Origin: Anaerolineae bacterium
Lineage (GTDB): Bacteria > Chloroflexota > Anaerolineae > Anaerolineales > Anaerolineaceae
Length of the DNA stretch: 64,000 nucleotides
Assembly: GCA_013178295.1 (NCBI GenBank)
Contig: JABLWW010000005.1
Coordinates: 1-64,000, forward strand
Direction: 5' to 3'
Shown in pieces: positions 1 to 8,807 of this stretch; position 1 is the first letter of the stretch, and every line of letters starts with the position of its first letter. Below the pieces are notes generated by a model. It made no database searches, was not told the origin of the DNA, and was given only the letters and a program-made list of their open reading frames with translations. A program made the translations under genes and the position numbers.

Positions 1-264
1 AAAGCCAAGAAGAGGAATATACTTGTACATGGGAGCCTCCTTGCCGATTTGTTATTCACAAAACGAAGTTTATCGGTTTTGAGGCTCCTTTCAATATCTC
101 TTGTCCGATCTCATGTCCGAAGTTCAGACTACGCTTCTTGACAGTTCGTCCTGGATGGAATACTATTAGGCGGCAGTTTATTGGTTGGCTACCGTGTGTC
201 CAGGTACGTTTTGCGACGTTTTTAGGCGGTTTAATTCTTGTGGCATGACAAATTGGAGTGGTAT

Positions 265-873
265 GTGAATCAAGTTGCCGATAAAAAACCAAAAACCTTT
301 TCAGACTTTGTTCGTCTGGCATTGAAAGATGTTGTTGAACCACTGGCGGCTTTTGTCAACCGGCTGGGTATTCAACCAAATACCGTTACGCTGGCGGGAC
401 TGGCAGGGCAGATTGTGGCAGCATATTTTGTTGCTAACGGTAACATGACGGTAGGGGGGGTGATTATTCTTCTGACGGCGCCGTTTGATTTTCTGGATGG
501 GACGATGGCGCGTTTGCGCGGGGAACCTACGTCGTTTGGCGCCTTTGTTGATTCGGTAACAGACCGCTATTCGGAGTTGGTGGTTTTTGGGGGGCTGCTC
601 TGGTATTATATTTCCCGGCAAGATTGGCTGGCTTGTATGTTGGTCTATCTGGCTGTGGTAGGTTCGCAGATGGTTCCCTATGTGCGTGCTCGTGCAGAGT
701 CGTTGGGGCTTGAAGCAAAGGTGGGGGTTCTTTCTCGTCTGGAACGTTATATTGTGTTGGTGCCAGCGTTGATTTTCAATCGTCCGATAATTGCGCTGTG
801 GATACTTGCTGTGCTGGGAAACTTCACCGCTTTCCAGCGCATTTATCATGTTCGCAAGCAAGCCCTTTCTTAG
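265..873 (+). CDS. CDP-alcohol phosphatidyltransferase family protein
   Basis: Integral membrane enzyme that would transfer a phosphatidyl group from a CDP-alcohol (CDP-diacylglycerol or similar) to an alcohol in phospholipid synthesis. The family signature DG-x2-AR-x8-G-x3-D-x3-D is complete: D78, G79, A82, R83, G92, D96 and D100 in this 202-residue reading. Hydrophobic segments flank the motif and fill the C-terminal half. I chose GTG at 265 because GGAG lies six bases upstream; an in-frame TTG at 238 would add nine residues. The acceptor alcohol (inositol phosphate, glycerol phosphate or other) cannot be told from the sequence. It sits about 90 bases before lgt on the same strand, so both act in the membrane envelope. 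Confidence 0.85.
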   Translation: MNQVADKKPKTFSDFVRLALKDVVEPLAAFVNRLGIQPNTVTLAGLAGQIVAAYFVANGNMTVGGVIILLTAPFDFLDGTMARLRGEPTSFGAFVDSVTDRYSELVVFGGLLWYYISRQDWLACMLVYLAVVGSQMVPYVRARAESLGLEAKVGVLSRLERYIVLVPALIFNRPIIALWILAVLGNFTAFQRIYHVRKQALS

Positions 874-965
874 GGAAAAAGAACGCCAAAGGGCGTATGC
901 AGTTTTTGTGCTGTTGTTGCGCAGGTACTTTTTCTGTTTTTGAGTTTTTTTAGAGGAGATTTTTG

Positions 966-1817
966 ATGTTTGTTGATCGGTATGGTATCCATCTGGGCGT
1001 GTTTACAATTCACTTCTATGGCTTGATCATCATGCTGGGGGTAATTGCTGCCGCGTTGATGTCGCGTTCTCGCTGTAAAAAGTATGGACAGGACGCTGAG
1101 CGTGTATGGGACATGCTCACCTGGCTTCTGATTGCTGGTGTGATTGGTGCCAGGATATGGCATATTATTACTCCGCCGCCTTCGATGGTTGAGCGCGGTA
1201 TTACGGTAGGATATTATCTCACCCACCCTCTGGATGCGATAGCCATCTGGCGCGGCGGGTTGGGTATTCCTGGTGCTGTTATTGGCGGTGTTTTGGCGCT
1301 TTTTATTTATACCCGTCGAAACCGGCTCAGTTTTACCACTTGGCTGGATATTATTGCCCCCGGATTGATTTTGGCACAAGCGATTGGGCGCTGGGGAAAT
1401 TTTGTGAACCAGGAGTTATATGGTGCTCCGACCAATCTTCCCTGGGCGATTTATATCGAGCCTTTCTATCGTTTGCCAGAGTACTCTAATGTTGAGTACT
1501 ATCACCCTCTCTTTTTGTACGAATCAATATGGAACCTGCTTTCCATGTTTTTCTTGATATGGTTTGGCAATCGCAATGCCGATCGCCTCAAGTCTGGGGA
1601 TGTTTTCTTGTTATATTTGGTTTGCTACCCGGTAGGCAGATTCTTGCTTGAGTTTTTGCGCCTTGATTCGGCGATGATTGGGAGCATTAATGTCAACCAG
1701 ACGTTGATGGCGGTGATTGCCTTTGTCTCTGCGCTGCTCTTTCTCTACCGTCATCGTTCCGACAAGAATATGAGCAATGATGACGAAGCTGACGAAACCG
1801 CCGGCTCGCTGGCGTAA
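966..1817 (+). CDS. lgt: Prolipoprotein diacylglyceryl transferase
   Basis: Transfers diacylglycerol from phosphatidylglycerol to the lipobox cysteine of prelipoproteins, the first step of lipoprotein maturation, in the cytoplasmic membrane. The Lgt signature GRWGNFVNQE is at residues 141-150, and HPLFLYES lies further on, as in the family. Length (283 residues) and about seven hydrophobic segments fit. ATG at 966 follows AGAGGAG closely; a TTG one codon earlier is less likely. The window encodes several lipoproteins that would be its substrates (at 15322, 29757, 40243 and 52424). The last ~20 residues are acidic and not part of the conserved core. Confidence 0.95.
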   Translation: MFVDRYGIHLGVFTIHFYGLIIMLGVIAAALMSRSRCKKYGQDAERVWDMLTWLLIAGVIGARIWHIITPPPSMVERGITVGYYLTHPLDAIAIWRGGLGIPGAVIGGVLALFIYTRRNRLSFTTWLDIIAPGLILAQAIGRWGNFVNQELYGAPTNLPWAIYIEPFYRLPEYSNVEYYHPLFLYESIWNLLSMFFLIWFGNRNADRLKSGDVFLLYLVCYPVGRFLLEFLRLDSAMIGSINVNQTLMAVIAFVSALLFLYRHRSDKNMSNDDEADETAGSLA

Positions 1818-1899
1818 TGCTTGATGCTCAAGGCGAAAGAGTTGGTAAGGCGGGCATAAAAGATCAGGTTTTTTGCTTGCCTGCCGTTTTGAAGTATGT

Positions 1900-2823
1900 A
1901 TGATACACGCCGAAGATTTGACCAAAAGGTTTGACGATATTCTTGCCGTTGACGGGGTCAATCTGAATGTGGGCGCTGGTCAGGTGCTTGTTCTTCTGGG
2001 CCCCAATGGCGCTGGCAAGACTACAACGGTGCGCATGCTCACCTCTATCCTGGTTCCGACGCGCGGGCGGGCGGTGGTTGCGGGGTATGATGTGATTCGT
2101 CAGCCTGAAAAGGTTCGGGCATCAGTCGGAGTTCTAACAGAGCATCATGGCCTGTATGGCAGAATGAATGCCCTGGAGTATCTTGAGTTTTTTGGCAGTT
2201 TGTATGCCATCCCGCAGCCGCATCTGCGTCAGCGCATTGAGAACTTACTGGAGCAATTTGGGCTGTTGGATGCGATGCGGAGGCGTCTTGGGGAGTACTC
2301 AAAGGGAATGCGGCAGAAACTGGCGCTGGTGCGCGCCTTGTTGCATTCGCCTCCAGTGTTGCTGCTTGATGAGCCTACTTCTGCGATGGATCCGGAGAGC
2401 GCGCGTACTGTGCGCGATGCGCTTCACACCTTGCGTTCCAGTGAGCGGGCAATTATTCTGTGCACACATAATCTCTTTGAAGCTGAGGAGCTTGCTGACC
2501 AGGTTGCCCTTATCCGCCGTGGGAGAATTATCTTGAATGATACCATTGCAGGTATGAAGGCTGCTTTGCTTGGCCCGCCGGAGTACGAAGCCAGGGTTGT
2601 CCAGCAGATTGATGGCTGGAAAAGCGATTTGCCTGCCGGTGTCATGCTGGTTGCCAGCGCTCCGGGCACTTTGCGCTTTCAGGTAGATCGCCCCCAAATC
2701 AACAACCCGCTTGTGCTTCGTCTGTTGTTGGAAAGTGGTTTAGATGTTGTCTCTTTTCAAGAGGTGCCGCGCAGTCTTGAGAAAGCTTATCTGGCTGCAG
2801 TGAATATGCCAGAGCATCCGTGA
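1900..2823 (+). CDS. ABC transporter ATP-binding protein (ABC-2 exporter type)
   Basis: ATPase subunit of an ABC-2 type exporter resembling NatA/CcmA. Walker A GPNGAGKTT is near residues 34-42, a signature YSKGMRQKLALVR near 132-144, and Walker B LLLDEPTSAMDP follows, then the H-loop region THNLFE. The 307-residue length includes a C-terminal ~80 residues beyond the core that often contacts the permease. ATG at 1900 begins the usual beta strand (MIHAEDLTKRF); an upstream ATG-less extension to 1873 is unlikely. The stop overlaps the GTG start of the permease gene, so the two are co-translated. Cargo is unknown. Confidence 0.9.
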   Translation: MIHAEDLTKRFDDILAVDGVNLNVGAGQVLVLLGPNGAGKTTTVRMLTSILVPTRGRAVVAGYDVIRQPEKVRASVGVLTEHHGLYGRMNALEYLEFFGSLYAIPQPHLRQRIENLLEQFGLLDAMRRRLGEYSKGMRQKLALVRALLHSPPVLLLDEPTSAMDPESARTVRDALHTLRSSERAIILCTHNLFEAEELADQVALIRRGRIILNDTIAGMKAALLGPPEYEARVVQQIDGWKSDLPAGVMLVASAPGTLRFQVDRPQINNPLVLRLLLESGLDVVSFQEVPRSLEKAYLAAVNMPEHP

Positions 2824-4262
2824 CAGATTGGTTTGATAAGATGTCGGATTTTGTTGAGTCTGTTCGCTTCTCTTTGTTGATCACCCGCCGTGAGATACGC
2901 GATCAGCTGCGCGACTGGCGGATCATTTTTCCCGTCCTTGCGCTGACGGTCTTTTTCCCATTTTTGATGAACTTTACCGCCCGGCAAATTCTCGGGTTTG
3001 TTGAAAAATATGGGGCGTCTATCATTGCCGAGCGCCTGGTACCTTTTTTACTGATGATTGTGGGCTTTTTCCCGATTTCTGTTTCGCTGGTGATAGCCCT
3101 TGAAACGTTTGTGGGTGAAAAAGAGCGCGGCAGTATTGAGCCGCTGCTCAACTCACCGCTTATGGATTGGCAAATTTATCTGGGAAAACTTTTGGCGGCT
3201 ACTGTGCCGCCTCTAGTATCCAGTTTTTTGGGGATGGGGGTGTATCTTGCTGGGCTTTTTATCAAGGGAGTGGCTTTGCCGCCGTTTGCGCTGTTGGTGC
3301 AGATAGCAGCTCTAACGGCTGTTCAGGCTGTGATGATGGTTGCCGGGGCAGTGGTGGTGTCTTCTCAGGCAACCTCGGTGCGGGCGGCAAATTTGCTTGC
3401 CAGCTTCATCATTATTCCTGCCGCGCTGCTCATCCAGGGCGAAAGTATTGTGATGTTCTGGGGTAATTTTGAAGACCTGTGGTGGGTGGTGCTGGGCATT
3501 TTTGTGTTGACCATTCTGCTGGTGCGCGTTGGGCTGGCGCATTTTCGCCGTGAGGAGCTTCTTGGGCGCGAAATTGATGTGCTGAATTTGCGCTGGGCGT
3601 GGCAGCGTTTCCGTTCAGAGTTTGTTGGGGAAGCAGCTACTGTGTGGCAGTGGTACGCTGGCTTGTTTAGTCAGACGCTTCCCCGCATGCGGTTTGCGGT
3701 TGTTGCCATGACGGCTCTGGCTGTGGTGGGGAGCGTTCTGGGCTATCATCAGATTAATCGCTTTATGATACCCATTAGCGAGACGATACTGCAGGATCTG
3801 GACGAGAACCTGCACCGCATGGCAACTGCCTGGGCGCTGCCCAATCTGCTGCCTGTGTTGATGATTTGGTGGCAGAATGTGCGCGTCATGCTTCTGGCGA
3901 TGATCCTGGGTGTGTTTTCGCTGGGTATTCTGGGGGGGCTGCCGCTGCTTGTTTCGATGGGGGTGGCGGGGTATCTGGTTGCTCTACTTTCTGCAAACGG
4001 GCTGCCTACGCTGGGGTATCTGGCGTTTGTCGTCCCGCATGGTATTATTGAAGTCCCAGCTTCGATTCTTGCTACAGCAGCCATCTTCCGGGCAGGGGCT
4101 ATTCTGGCGACGCCCACGCCTGATAAAACCGTAGGTGAAGTTTGGCTGTTGGCGATGGCTGATTGGTGCCGTGTGATGGTGGGGATTGTGATACCTGCTC
4201 TTCTGCTGGCCGCCTGTGTTGAAGCCTGGATAACGCCGCTGGTTGCATTGCGATTTTTTTGA
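2820..4262 (+). CDS. ABC-2 permease fused to a SpoIIM (DUF95) domain
   Basis: Membrane subunit partnering the ATPase just upstream. The N-terminal ~240 residues look like an ABC-2 permease of the NatB kind: a first membrane span near 40, then FVGEKERGSIEPLL near 100, typical of these exporters, and four more hydrophobic segments. From about residue 285 the protein changes into a stage II sporulation protein M-like module, with the FVVPHGIIEVPA stretch that marks this family and three to four further spans. It starts with GTG overlapping the previous stop (GTGA). Separate SpoIIM-like proteins occur in many non-sporulating bacteria near ABC and RDD genes; here the two parts are one 480-residue polypeptide. 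Fusion and function are inferred from sequence only. Confidence 0.8.
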   Translation: MTDWFDKMSDFVESVRFSLLITRREIRDQLRDWRIIFPVLALTVFFPFLMNFTARQILGFVEKYGASIIAERLVPFLLMIVGFFPISVSLVIALETFVGEKERGSIEPLLNSPLMDWQIYLGKLLAATVPPLVSSFLGMGVYLAGLFIKGVALPPFALLVQIAALTAVQAVMMVAGAVVVSSQATSVRAANLLASFIIIPAALLIQGESIVMFWGNFEDLWWVVLGIFVLTILLVRVGLAHFRREELLGREIDVLNLRWAWQRFRSEFVGEAATVWQWYAGLFSQTLPRMRFAVVAMTALAVVGSVLGYHQINRFMIPISETILQDLDENLHRMATAWALPNLLPVLMIWWQNVRVMLLAMILGVFSLGILGGLPLLVSMGVAGYLVALLSANGLPTLGYLAFVVPHGIIEVPASILATAAIFRAGAILATPTPDKTVGEVWLLAMADWCRVMVGIVIPALLLAACVEAWITPLVALRFF

Positions 4263-4287
4263 GTAGGATGCGAGACTTACGGTGACC

Positions 4288-5604
4288 ATGCAAACCTATC
4301 ATATCTGGACGGAAGGCTGTCAGATGAACGTTGCAGATGCGCGGCGTGTTGCGGCGGCGCTAGAGCAATTGGGTTATCAGCCAGCGGCGCGGGCTGAGGA
4401 AGCTGAAGTGATTGTACTCAACACCTGTGTTGTGCGGCAAAGTGCAGAAGACCGGGCAATTGGGCGGCTTAGCTCTCTGCGGGCGATTAAAAAGCGAAAG
4501 CCGCAGGTGGTGATCAACGTAATGGGCTGTCTGGTGGGATATAAAGAGAATTCGTTGCTCAAGGAGCGCTTTCCGTATGTGGATGTGTTTTCTCCGCCGT
4601 CTGATCCATTGCCGCTGGTGCATTTTTTGCTTCAGCGCGAGGGAAAGCAAATTGACTTTGAGGAAAAGAGGGTAAGAGACGTTGAAATGTATGGCGAAAT
4701 GACTCTGCCATACAGCGAACGGGGCAAACAGGTGTCGGTATTTCTGCCCGTGGTGTATGGCTGTTCGCTTGCCTGTACATATTGCATTGTGCCATATCGG
4801 CGCGGCGCAGAAAGAAGTCGCCCACCCGGAGAAGTGCTTGAAGAAGCCAGAAGGCTGGCGGAGCAAGGCGTGCGCGAGATTACGCTGCTGGGGCAAATTG
4901 TTGATCGTTATGGTATTGACCAACCCGGCTATCCATCACTTGCCCGGCTGCTTGTTGAACTTAGCAAAGTAGACGGGATTGAACGTTTGCGCTTTCTGAC
5001 TTCTCATCCGCGATGGATGACGGATGAACTGCTGGATGTGGTGGCAAGTGTCCCCAAAGTGATGCCGCATATCGAGATTCCGGTGCAATCGGGCGATGAT
5101 GAAATCTTGCAAAAAATGAGACGCGGGTATACTGCCGATCAATATCGTCAACTGATTGCGCGTATTCGCCAGCGTATTCCCAATGTGGCGATTGCGACAG
5201 ATTTGATCGTTGGCTTTCCGGGAGAAAGCGAAGAACAGTTTCAACGCAGTTACACGCTTTTGCAGGAACTCCGATTGGATGTGGTGCATCTGGCGCGCTA
5301 TTCGGTGCGCCCCGGGACTTTAGCGGCACGGCAAATGCCGGATGATGTGCCTGAGGAGGAAAAATGGAGGCGGTTTCGTCTTGTGGAGGACTTACAAGAG
5401 AAGATTGCTGAACAAATCCATGCTGCCTGTTTGGGCAAGGTTGAGCAGGTGCTGTTTGAGAACCGGGTGAAGGGGCGCTGGCGCGGGCGGACACCAACCA
5501 ATAAGCTGGTATTTGTTGAGACAGAAGAAGATATAGGTGGCAAGGTGCTTGCGGTTGAAATCATTCGTACTGGTGCATGGTCTATGCTGGGTAAGTTGGT
5601 ATAA
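4288..5604 (+). CDS. miaB: tRNA methylthiotransferase, MiaB type
   Basis: Radical SAM enzyme expected to add a methylthio group to isopentenyladenosine-37 of tRNA. The N-terminal UPF0004 domain has the cluster cysteines in EGCQMN, NTCVV and GCL. The radical SAM motif CSLACTYC follows in the middle, then LTSHPRWM and PVQSGDD motifs, and a C-terminal TRAM-like segment. The GCQMN-D start favours MiaB over RimO or MtaB. Length is 438 residues, normal for the family. ATG at 4288 places the first cysteine at residue 11; a GTG at 4282 is possible. The stop overlaps the next ATG by one base (TAATG). Confidence 0.85.
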   Translation: MQTYHIWTEGCQMNVADARRVAAALEQLGYQPAARAEEAEVIVLNTCVVRQSAEDRAIGRLSSLRAIKKRKPQVVINVMGCLVGYKENSLLKERFPYVDVFSPPSDPLPLVHFLLQREGKQIDFEEKRVRDVEMYGEMTLPYSERGKQVSVFLPVVYGCSLACTYCIVPYRRGAERSRPPGEVLEEARRLAEQGVREITLLGQIVDRYGIDQPGYPSLARLLVELSKVDGIERLRFLTSHPRWMTDELLDVVASVPKVMPHIEIPVQSGDDEILQKMRRGYTADQYRQLIARIRQRIPNVAIATDLIVGFPGESEEQFQRSYTLLQELRLDVVHLARYSVRPGTLAARQMPDDVPEEEKWRRFRLVEDLQEKIAEQIHAACLGKVEQVLFENRVKGRWRGRTPTNKLVFVETEEDIGGKVLAVEIIRTGAWSMLGKLV

Positions 5605-6332
5605 TGATCATGAAGGTAATCTTAAAAGTGGTGCTTTCTTTTGTTTTGGTGGTAGCTTTGGTATGTGCCTACTATCTGATCAGACGCCCTTCTTTGGTTG
5701 GGCGCGGGAGTATGTTGATGGAATGGCTGCGGCAGCCGTCGGCACATCCTGACTGGATGGTAAAAGCAGGACAGCGATGTGCTGATGCTCCTTTTCTGTT
5801 TCCTACAGATGGCTATGTTGGTTTTATTTGGGATGATTCGTTCCGTCCTGGGCACCGCCACCAAGGGATTGATATCTTTGGAGGCGGTCAGCCTGGTCAA
5901 ACGCCGGTCTTTGCAGTGTATGATGGTTTTCTAACCCGTTTGCCTGAGTGGAAATCAAGCGTTATTATCCGCATTCCAGATGATCCTCTCCATCCGGGCA
6001 GGCAAATCTGGACATACTATACGCATATGGCAGACGCAGAGGGCGTTTCGTTTATATCGCCAGACTTTCCGCCTGGCACGCAGGAAGTCTTTGTAAAAGC
6101 GGGAACTTTTTTGGGTTTTCAGGGTAATTACTCGGGCAATTCTCTTCGTCCTGTTGGCGTCCACTTACATTTTTCTATCGTGCAAGACGATCCGCAAGGA
6201 GGTTTTCTGAACGAGTTGGATATCCGAAACACGCTGGATCCGAGTTCTTACTTCAAGATGAAGCTCAATGCTCATGAGAATATTTCGGATATCCCGGTTT
6301 GCCTGCCGTTGTATGGAGAGAGTGAGACATGA
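5604..6332 (+). CDS. Membrane-anchored M23 (LytM-type) metallopeptidase
   Basis: Likely a cell wall peptidase acting outside the membrane. A single hydrophobic segment at residues 4-25 should anchor or export the protein. The M23 zinc motifs are present: HQGIDI (H and D ligands) near residue 92 and HLHFSI near 190, with a conserved Y-T-H-M between them. The sequence between motifs is longer than in minimal LytM domains. It overlaps its neighbours by 1 and 4 bases, so it is translated with miaB and the acetyltransferase. Natural substrate, peptidoglycan cross-links, is inferred from the family. Confidence 0.8.
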   Translation: MIMKVILKVVLSFVLVVALVCAYYLIRRPSLVGRGSMLMEWLRQPSAHPDWMVKAGQRCADAPFLFPTDGYVGFIWDDSFRPGHRHQGIDIFGGGQPGQTPVFAVYDGFLTRLPEWKSSVIIRIPDDPLHPGRQIWTYYTHMADAEGVSFISPDFPPGTQEVFVKAGTFLGFQGNYSGNSLRPVGVHLHFSIVQDDPQGGFLNELDIRNTLDPSSYFKMKLNAHENISDIPVCLPLYGESET

Positions 6333-7159
6333 AAATTCACCTCAATATGGTTTCTTATCGTGATATTGTCAGCGGGTTGAAACATCTTGGGCTGGACCCT
6401 GCCAGGCCTGTGATTGTTCATGCCTCTTTGTCGGCGTTTGGGGATGTCCAGGGGGGGGCCGAGACGATTCTGGGGGCGTTAATGGCGGTTGTGGATGCGC
6501 TGATCATGCCCACGTTTACGTATAGAACAATGGTTATCCCAGAAGAAGGTCCGGAACATAACGGCATCACGTATGGATCGGGGCGAGATTTGAACCGCAT
6601 GGCAGAGATTTTTGTCCCGTCAATGCCAGCAGATCCCTTAATGGGTGTCATTGCGGAGACCTTGCGAAAGTATCCGGGTTCCAGCCGCTCGCGCCATCCT
6701 ATTCTGTCCTTTTCGGGGGTGAACAGTGAGCGTTCGTTGCAGTTGCAGAGTATGCAGGATCCGCTGGCACCCATAGCCGATATCACCGAGCAAGGCGGAT
6801 GGGTGTTACTGATGGGGGTGGACCACACCGTAAACACCAGCATTCACTATGCGGAGAAATTGAGCGGGCGGAAACAGTTTATTCGCTGGGCATTGTCCCC
6901 TCAGGGAGTTTTAGAATGTCCCGGATATCCGGGGTGTTCGGATGGCTTTGAGCAGGCTGCGCCCCAGCTTTCTGAGATCACCCGCCAGGTCAATATTGGT
7001 GAAGCTACTGTAAAGGCGCTCCCATTGCAGGAGATGTGTACCATTTTGACGCAAATGTTGTTGGATGACCCGTTGGCATTGTTGTGCAGCCGTCCGGATT
7101 GTGAACGCTGCGCGGATGTCCGCTATTCTGTGGCGCAACCCCGCAAGGGGCATGTGTGA
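6329..7159 (+). CDS. AAC(3)-family N-acetyltransferase-like protein
   Basis: Member of the antibiotic N-acetyltransferase (AAC(3), PF02522) fold, which moves acetyl from acetyl-CoA to an amino group. Visible family features are VIVHASLSAFGDVQGG near residue 30, MPTFTY near 69, SRHPILSFSG near 129, and the MGVDHTVNTSIHYAE segment near 172. 276 residues is the usual size. The genomic setting (between an M23 peptidase and a sensor kinase, ATGA-overlapped with the peptidase) argues for a chromosomal, perhaps cell-wall-related role rather than acquired aminoglycoside resistance. The C-terminal CSRPDCERC pair of cysteines is not typical and could bind metal. Substrate unknown. Confidence 0.7.
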   Translation: MKIHLNMVSYRDIVSGLKHLGLDPARPVIVHASLSAFGDVQGGAETILGALMAVVDALIMPTFTYRTMVIPEEGPEHNGITYGSGRDLNRMAEIFVPSMPADPLMGVIAETLRKYPGSSRSRHPILSFSGVNSERSLQLQSMQDPLAPIADITEQGGWVLLMGVDHTVNTSIHYAEKLSGRKQFIRWALSPQGVLECPGYPGCSDGFEQAAPQLSEITRQVNIGEATVKALPLQEMCTILTQMLLDDPLALLCSRPDCERCADVRYSVAQPRKGHV

Positions 7160-7180
7160 GCATAACAAGTGTGGGTTTTG

Positions 7181-7189
7181 TGCTATACT
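7181..7189 (+). promoter_or_regulatory. Extended -10 promoter for the histidine kinase
   Basis: TGcTATACT, an extended -10 element, 36 bases before the ATG at 7225. No good -35 is visible at the normal distance. It lies in the 65-base gap after the acetyltransferase gene. Confidence 0.4.
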
Positions 7190-7224
7190 GAAATCAGTTT
7201 GAACATTGAGGCAATTTTGTTTCT

Positions 7225-8787
7225 ATGTTAGAAAAGCCACAAGCGACGCTCACCCTGCTTTACAATATCAGCCGCGAGCTTGCCACTTCGCTTGACCTCA
7301 ATACTGTCCTTGGGCGGATTTTGGTTTTATCAACCAGCAATGTTGGAGCAGAGCGTGCTTCTCTGATTGCGCTGAATGAGCATCAGTCTCCTATTGCAGC
7401 GGCGCTTGTTTTTAACAATGAACTGATACCGGCTACGGTCGAGCAATTACAGGCGATTCTTGATCATGGGCTGGCTGGTTGGGTGCTTCGCCACCATCAA
7501 GCCGTATTGATCAAAGATACCAGCTCTGATGAACGCTGGTTTCGCAGGCCGGACGATGATGTCAATCAGAGCGGGGCGAAATCAGCTATTTGCATTCCCC
7601 TGGTGGTTGGTGCGGAGCAGATTGTGGGTGTGCTGACCATCGTTCATCCGGTTCCCGGCTTTTTTAACGATGAGAGGTTTGCACTGCTTCAGGCGATTGC
7701 GGATCAGGCGGGGATAGCGATTTATAATGCTTTACTATACAAAGAATTACAGGCATCTAATCATCGTTATCGTGAGTTATTTGAAGCCAGTGTTGATCCG
7801 ATATTAATTTCTGATTGGAAGGGAAATATTTTAGAGGCTAACCGCAGAGCGGCAATGCTTACCGGTATAGATGTGGTTGAGCTATCCATGCAGACAGTGT
7901 TTAAGCTTCACCAGTTGGATTGGGACTGGCTGGATAAGAATATATCCGTTTTACATGAGAATAAGACGCTGACATACGAGTCGCTTTTATGTATGCGTGA
8001 TGGAAACAAGATTCCGATTGAGGTGTATGTTCATAAAGTAAATATTGAAGGGGGGGAATATTTGCAATGGATTTTGCGCGATATATCGGACCGCAAAGCG
8101 TTTGAAACCCTGCGTGAAGACCTGTATGCCACGATATATCATGATTTGCGTGCACCGCTGTCGAATATCATTTCAAGCCTGGATGTTCTGGCTTCTGTGG
8201 TTTCAGATTGCGGGGATGAAACCATGAAGCAGCTTGTCTCGATTGGCACGCGCTCGGCTGAACGATTGCATCGCTTGATCAGTTCACTGCTGGATATCAA
8301 TCGGCTTGAAACGGGAAAATCCATTATCAGACCAAAACCACAAAGAATCTATCAGCTTGTTGAAGATTCGATTGACACAGTGTTGCCGAACGCAGCGGGC
8401 AAAGAGCAGACGATATCCCGTGCTCTGGATGATGGTTTGCCAATGGTTATGGTGGATGAGGAAATGATACGGCGTGTTATTATCAACTTGCTAGAAAATG
8501 CAATAAAGTATTCTCCTCCCAAAACAGAAATCAGCGTTGGAGCGAAGCTGCATGATGGCTGGGTGCTGACATGGATACAGGATCATGGCCCCGGTATCCC
8601 TGAGGACGCTCGCGAGAAGATATTTGAAAAGTATACAAGACTTAAAATAGACGGTGTGCCTAAGGGTATTGGTTTAGGGCTTTCCTTTTGCCGTCTTGCG
8701 CTTGAAGCGCATGGTGGAAAAATATGGGTGGAGGGTGGTGAGGAAACGGGCAGCCGGTTCATGTTTTTGCTTCCCGTTGCCTCTTAG
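7225..8787 (+). CDS. GAF-PAS sensor histidine kinase
   Basis: Soluble sensor kinase with a GAF domain (about residues 10-170), a PAS domain (about 180-300) and a kinase core. The H-box IYHDLRAPLSN is near residue 309, the N-box INLLENAIKYS near 422, then DHGPGIP and GIGLGLSF for the ATP lid. No membrane span is seen, so the signal should be cytoplasmic (ligand or redox state through GAF/PAS). No response regulator is encoded next to it, so it is an orphan kinase in this window. All catalytic motifs look intact. Confidence 0.9.
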   Translation: MLEKPQATLTLLYNISRELATSLDLNTVLGRILVLSTSNVGAERASLIALNEHQSPIAAALVFNNELIPATVEQLQAILDHGLAGWVLRHHQAVLIKDTSSDERWFRRPDDDVNQSGAKSAICIPLVVGAEQIVGVLTIVHPVPGFFNDERFALLQAIADQAGIAIYNALLYKELQASNHRYRELFEASVDPILISDWKGNILEANRRAAMLTGIDVVELSMQTVFKLHQLDWDWLDKNISVLHENKTLTYESLLCMRDGNKIPIEVYVHKVNIEGGEYLQWILRDISDRKAFETLREDLYATIYHDLRAPLSNIISSLDVLASVVSDCGDETMKQLVSIGTRSAERLHRLISSLLDINRLETGKSIIRPKPQRIYQLVEDSIDTVLPNAAGKEQTISRALDDGLPMVMVDEEMIRRVIINLLENAIKYSPPKTEISVGAKLHDGWVLTWIQDHGPGIPEDAREKIFEKYTRLKIDGVPKGIGLGLSFCRLALEAHGGKIWVEGGEETGSRFMFLLPVAS

Positions 8788-8807
8788 TTTTCAAAGCAGG
8801 AGAAAAC

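Noticed and set aside
3-248. An open frame of 81 codons on the plus strand ending at TGA 246-248, possibly the end of an upstream gene
   Set aside because: It shows no protein family that I recognise and its composition is odd (many Cys, Arg, Phe). Chance openness is possible. I see no other gene in bases 1-264.
6329-7159. Acquired aminoglycoside resistance gene
   Set aside because: The family match is to the fold only; the gene sits inside a housekeeping operon with no mobile element nearby.
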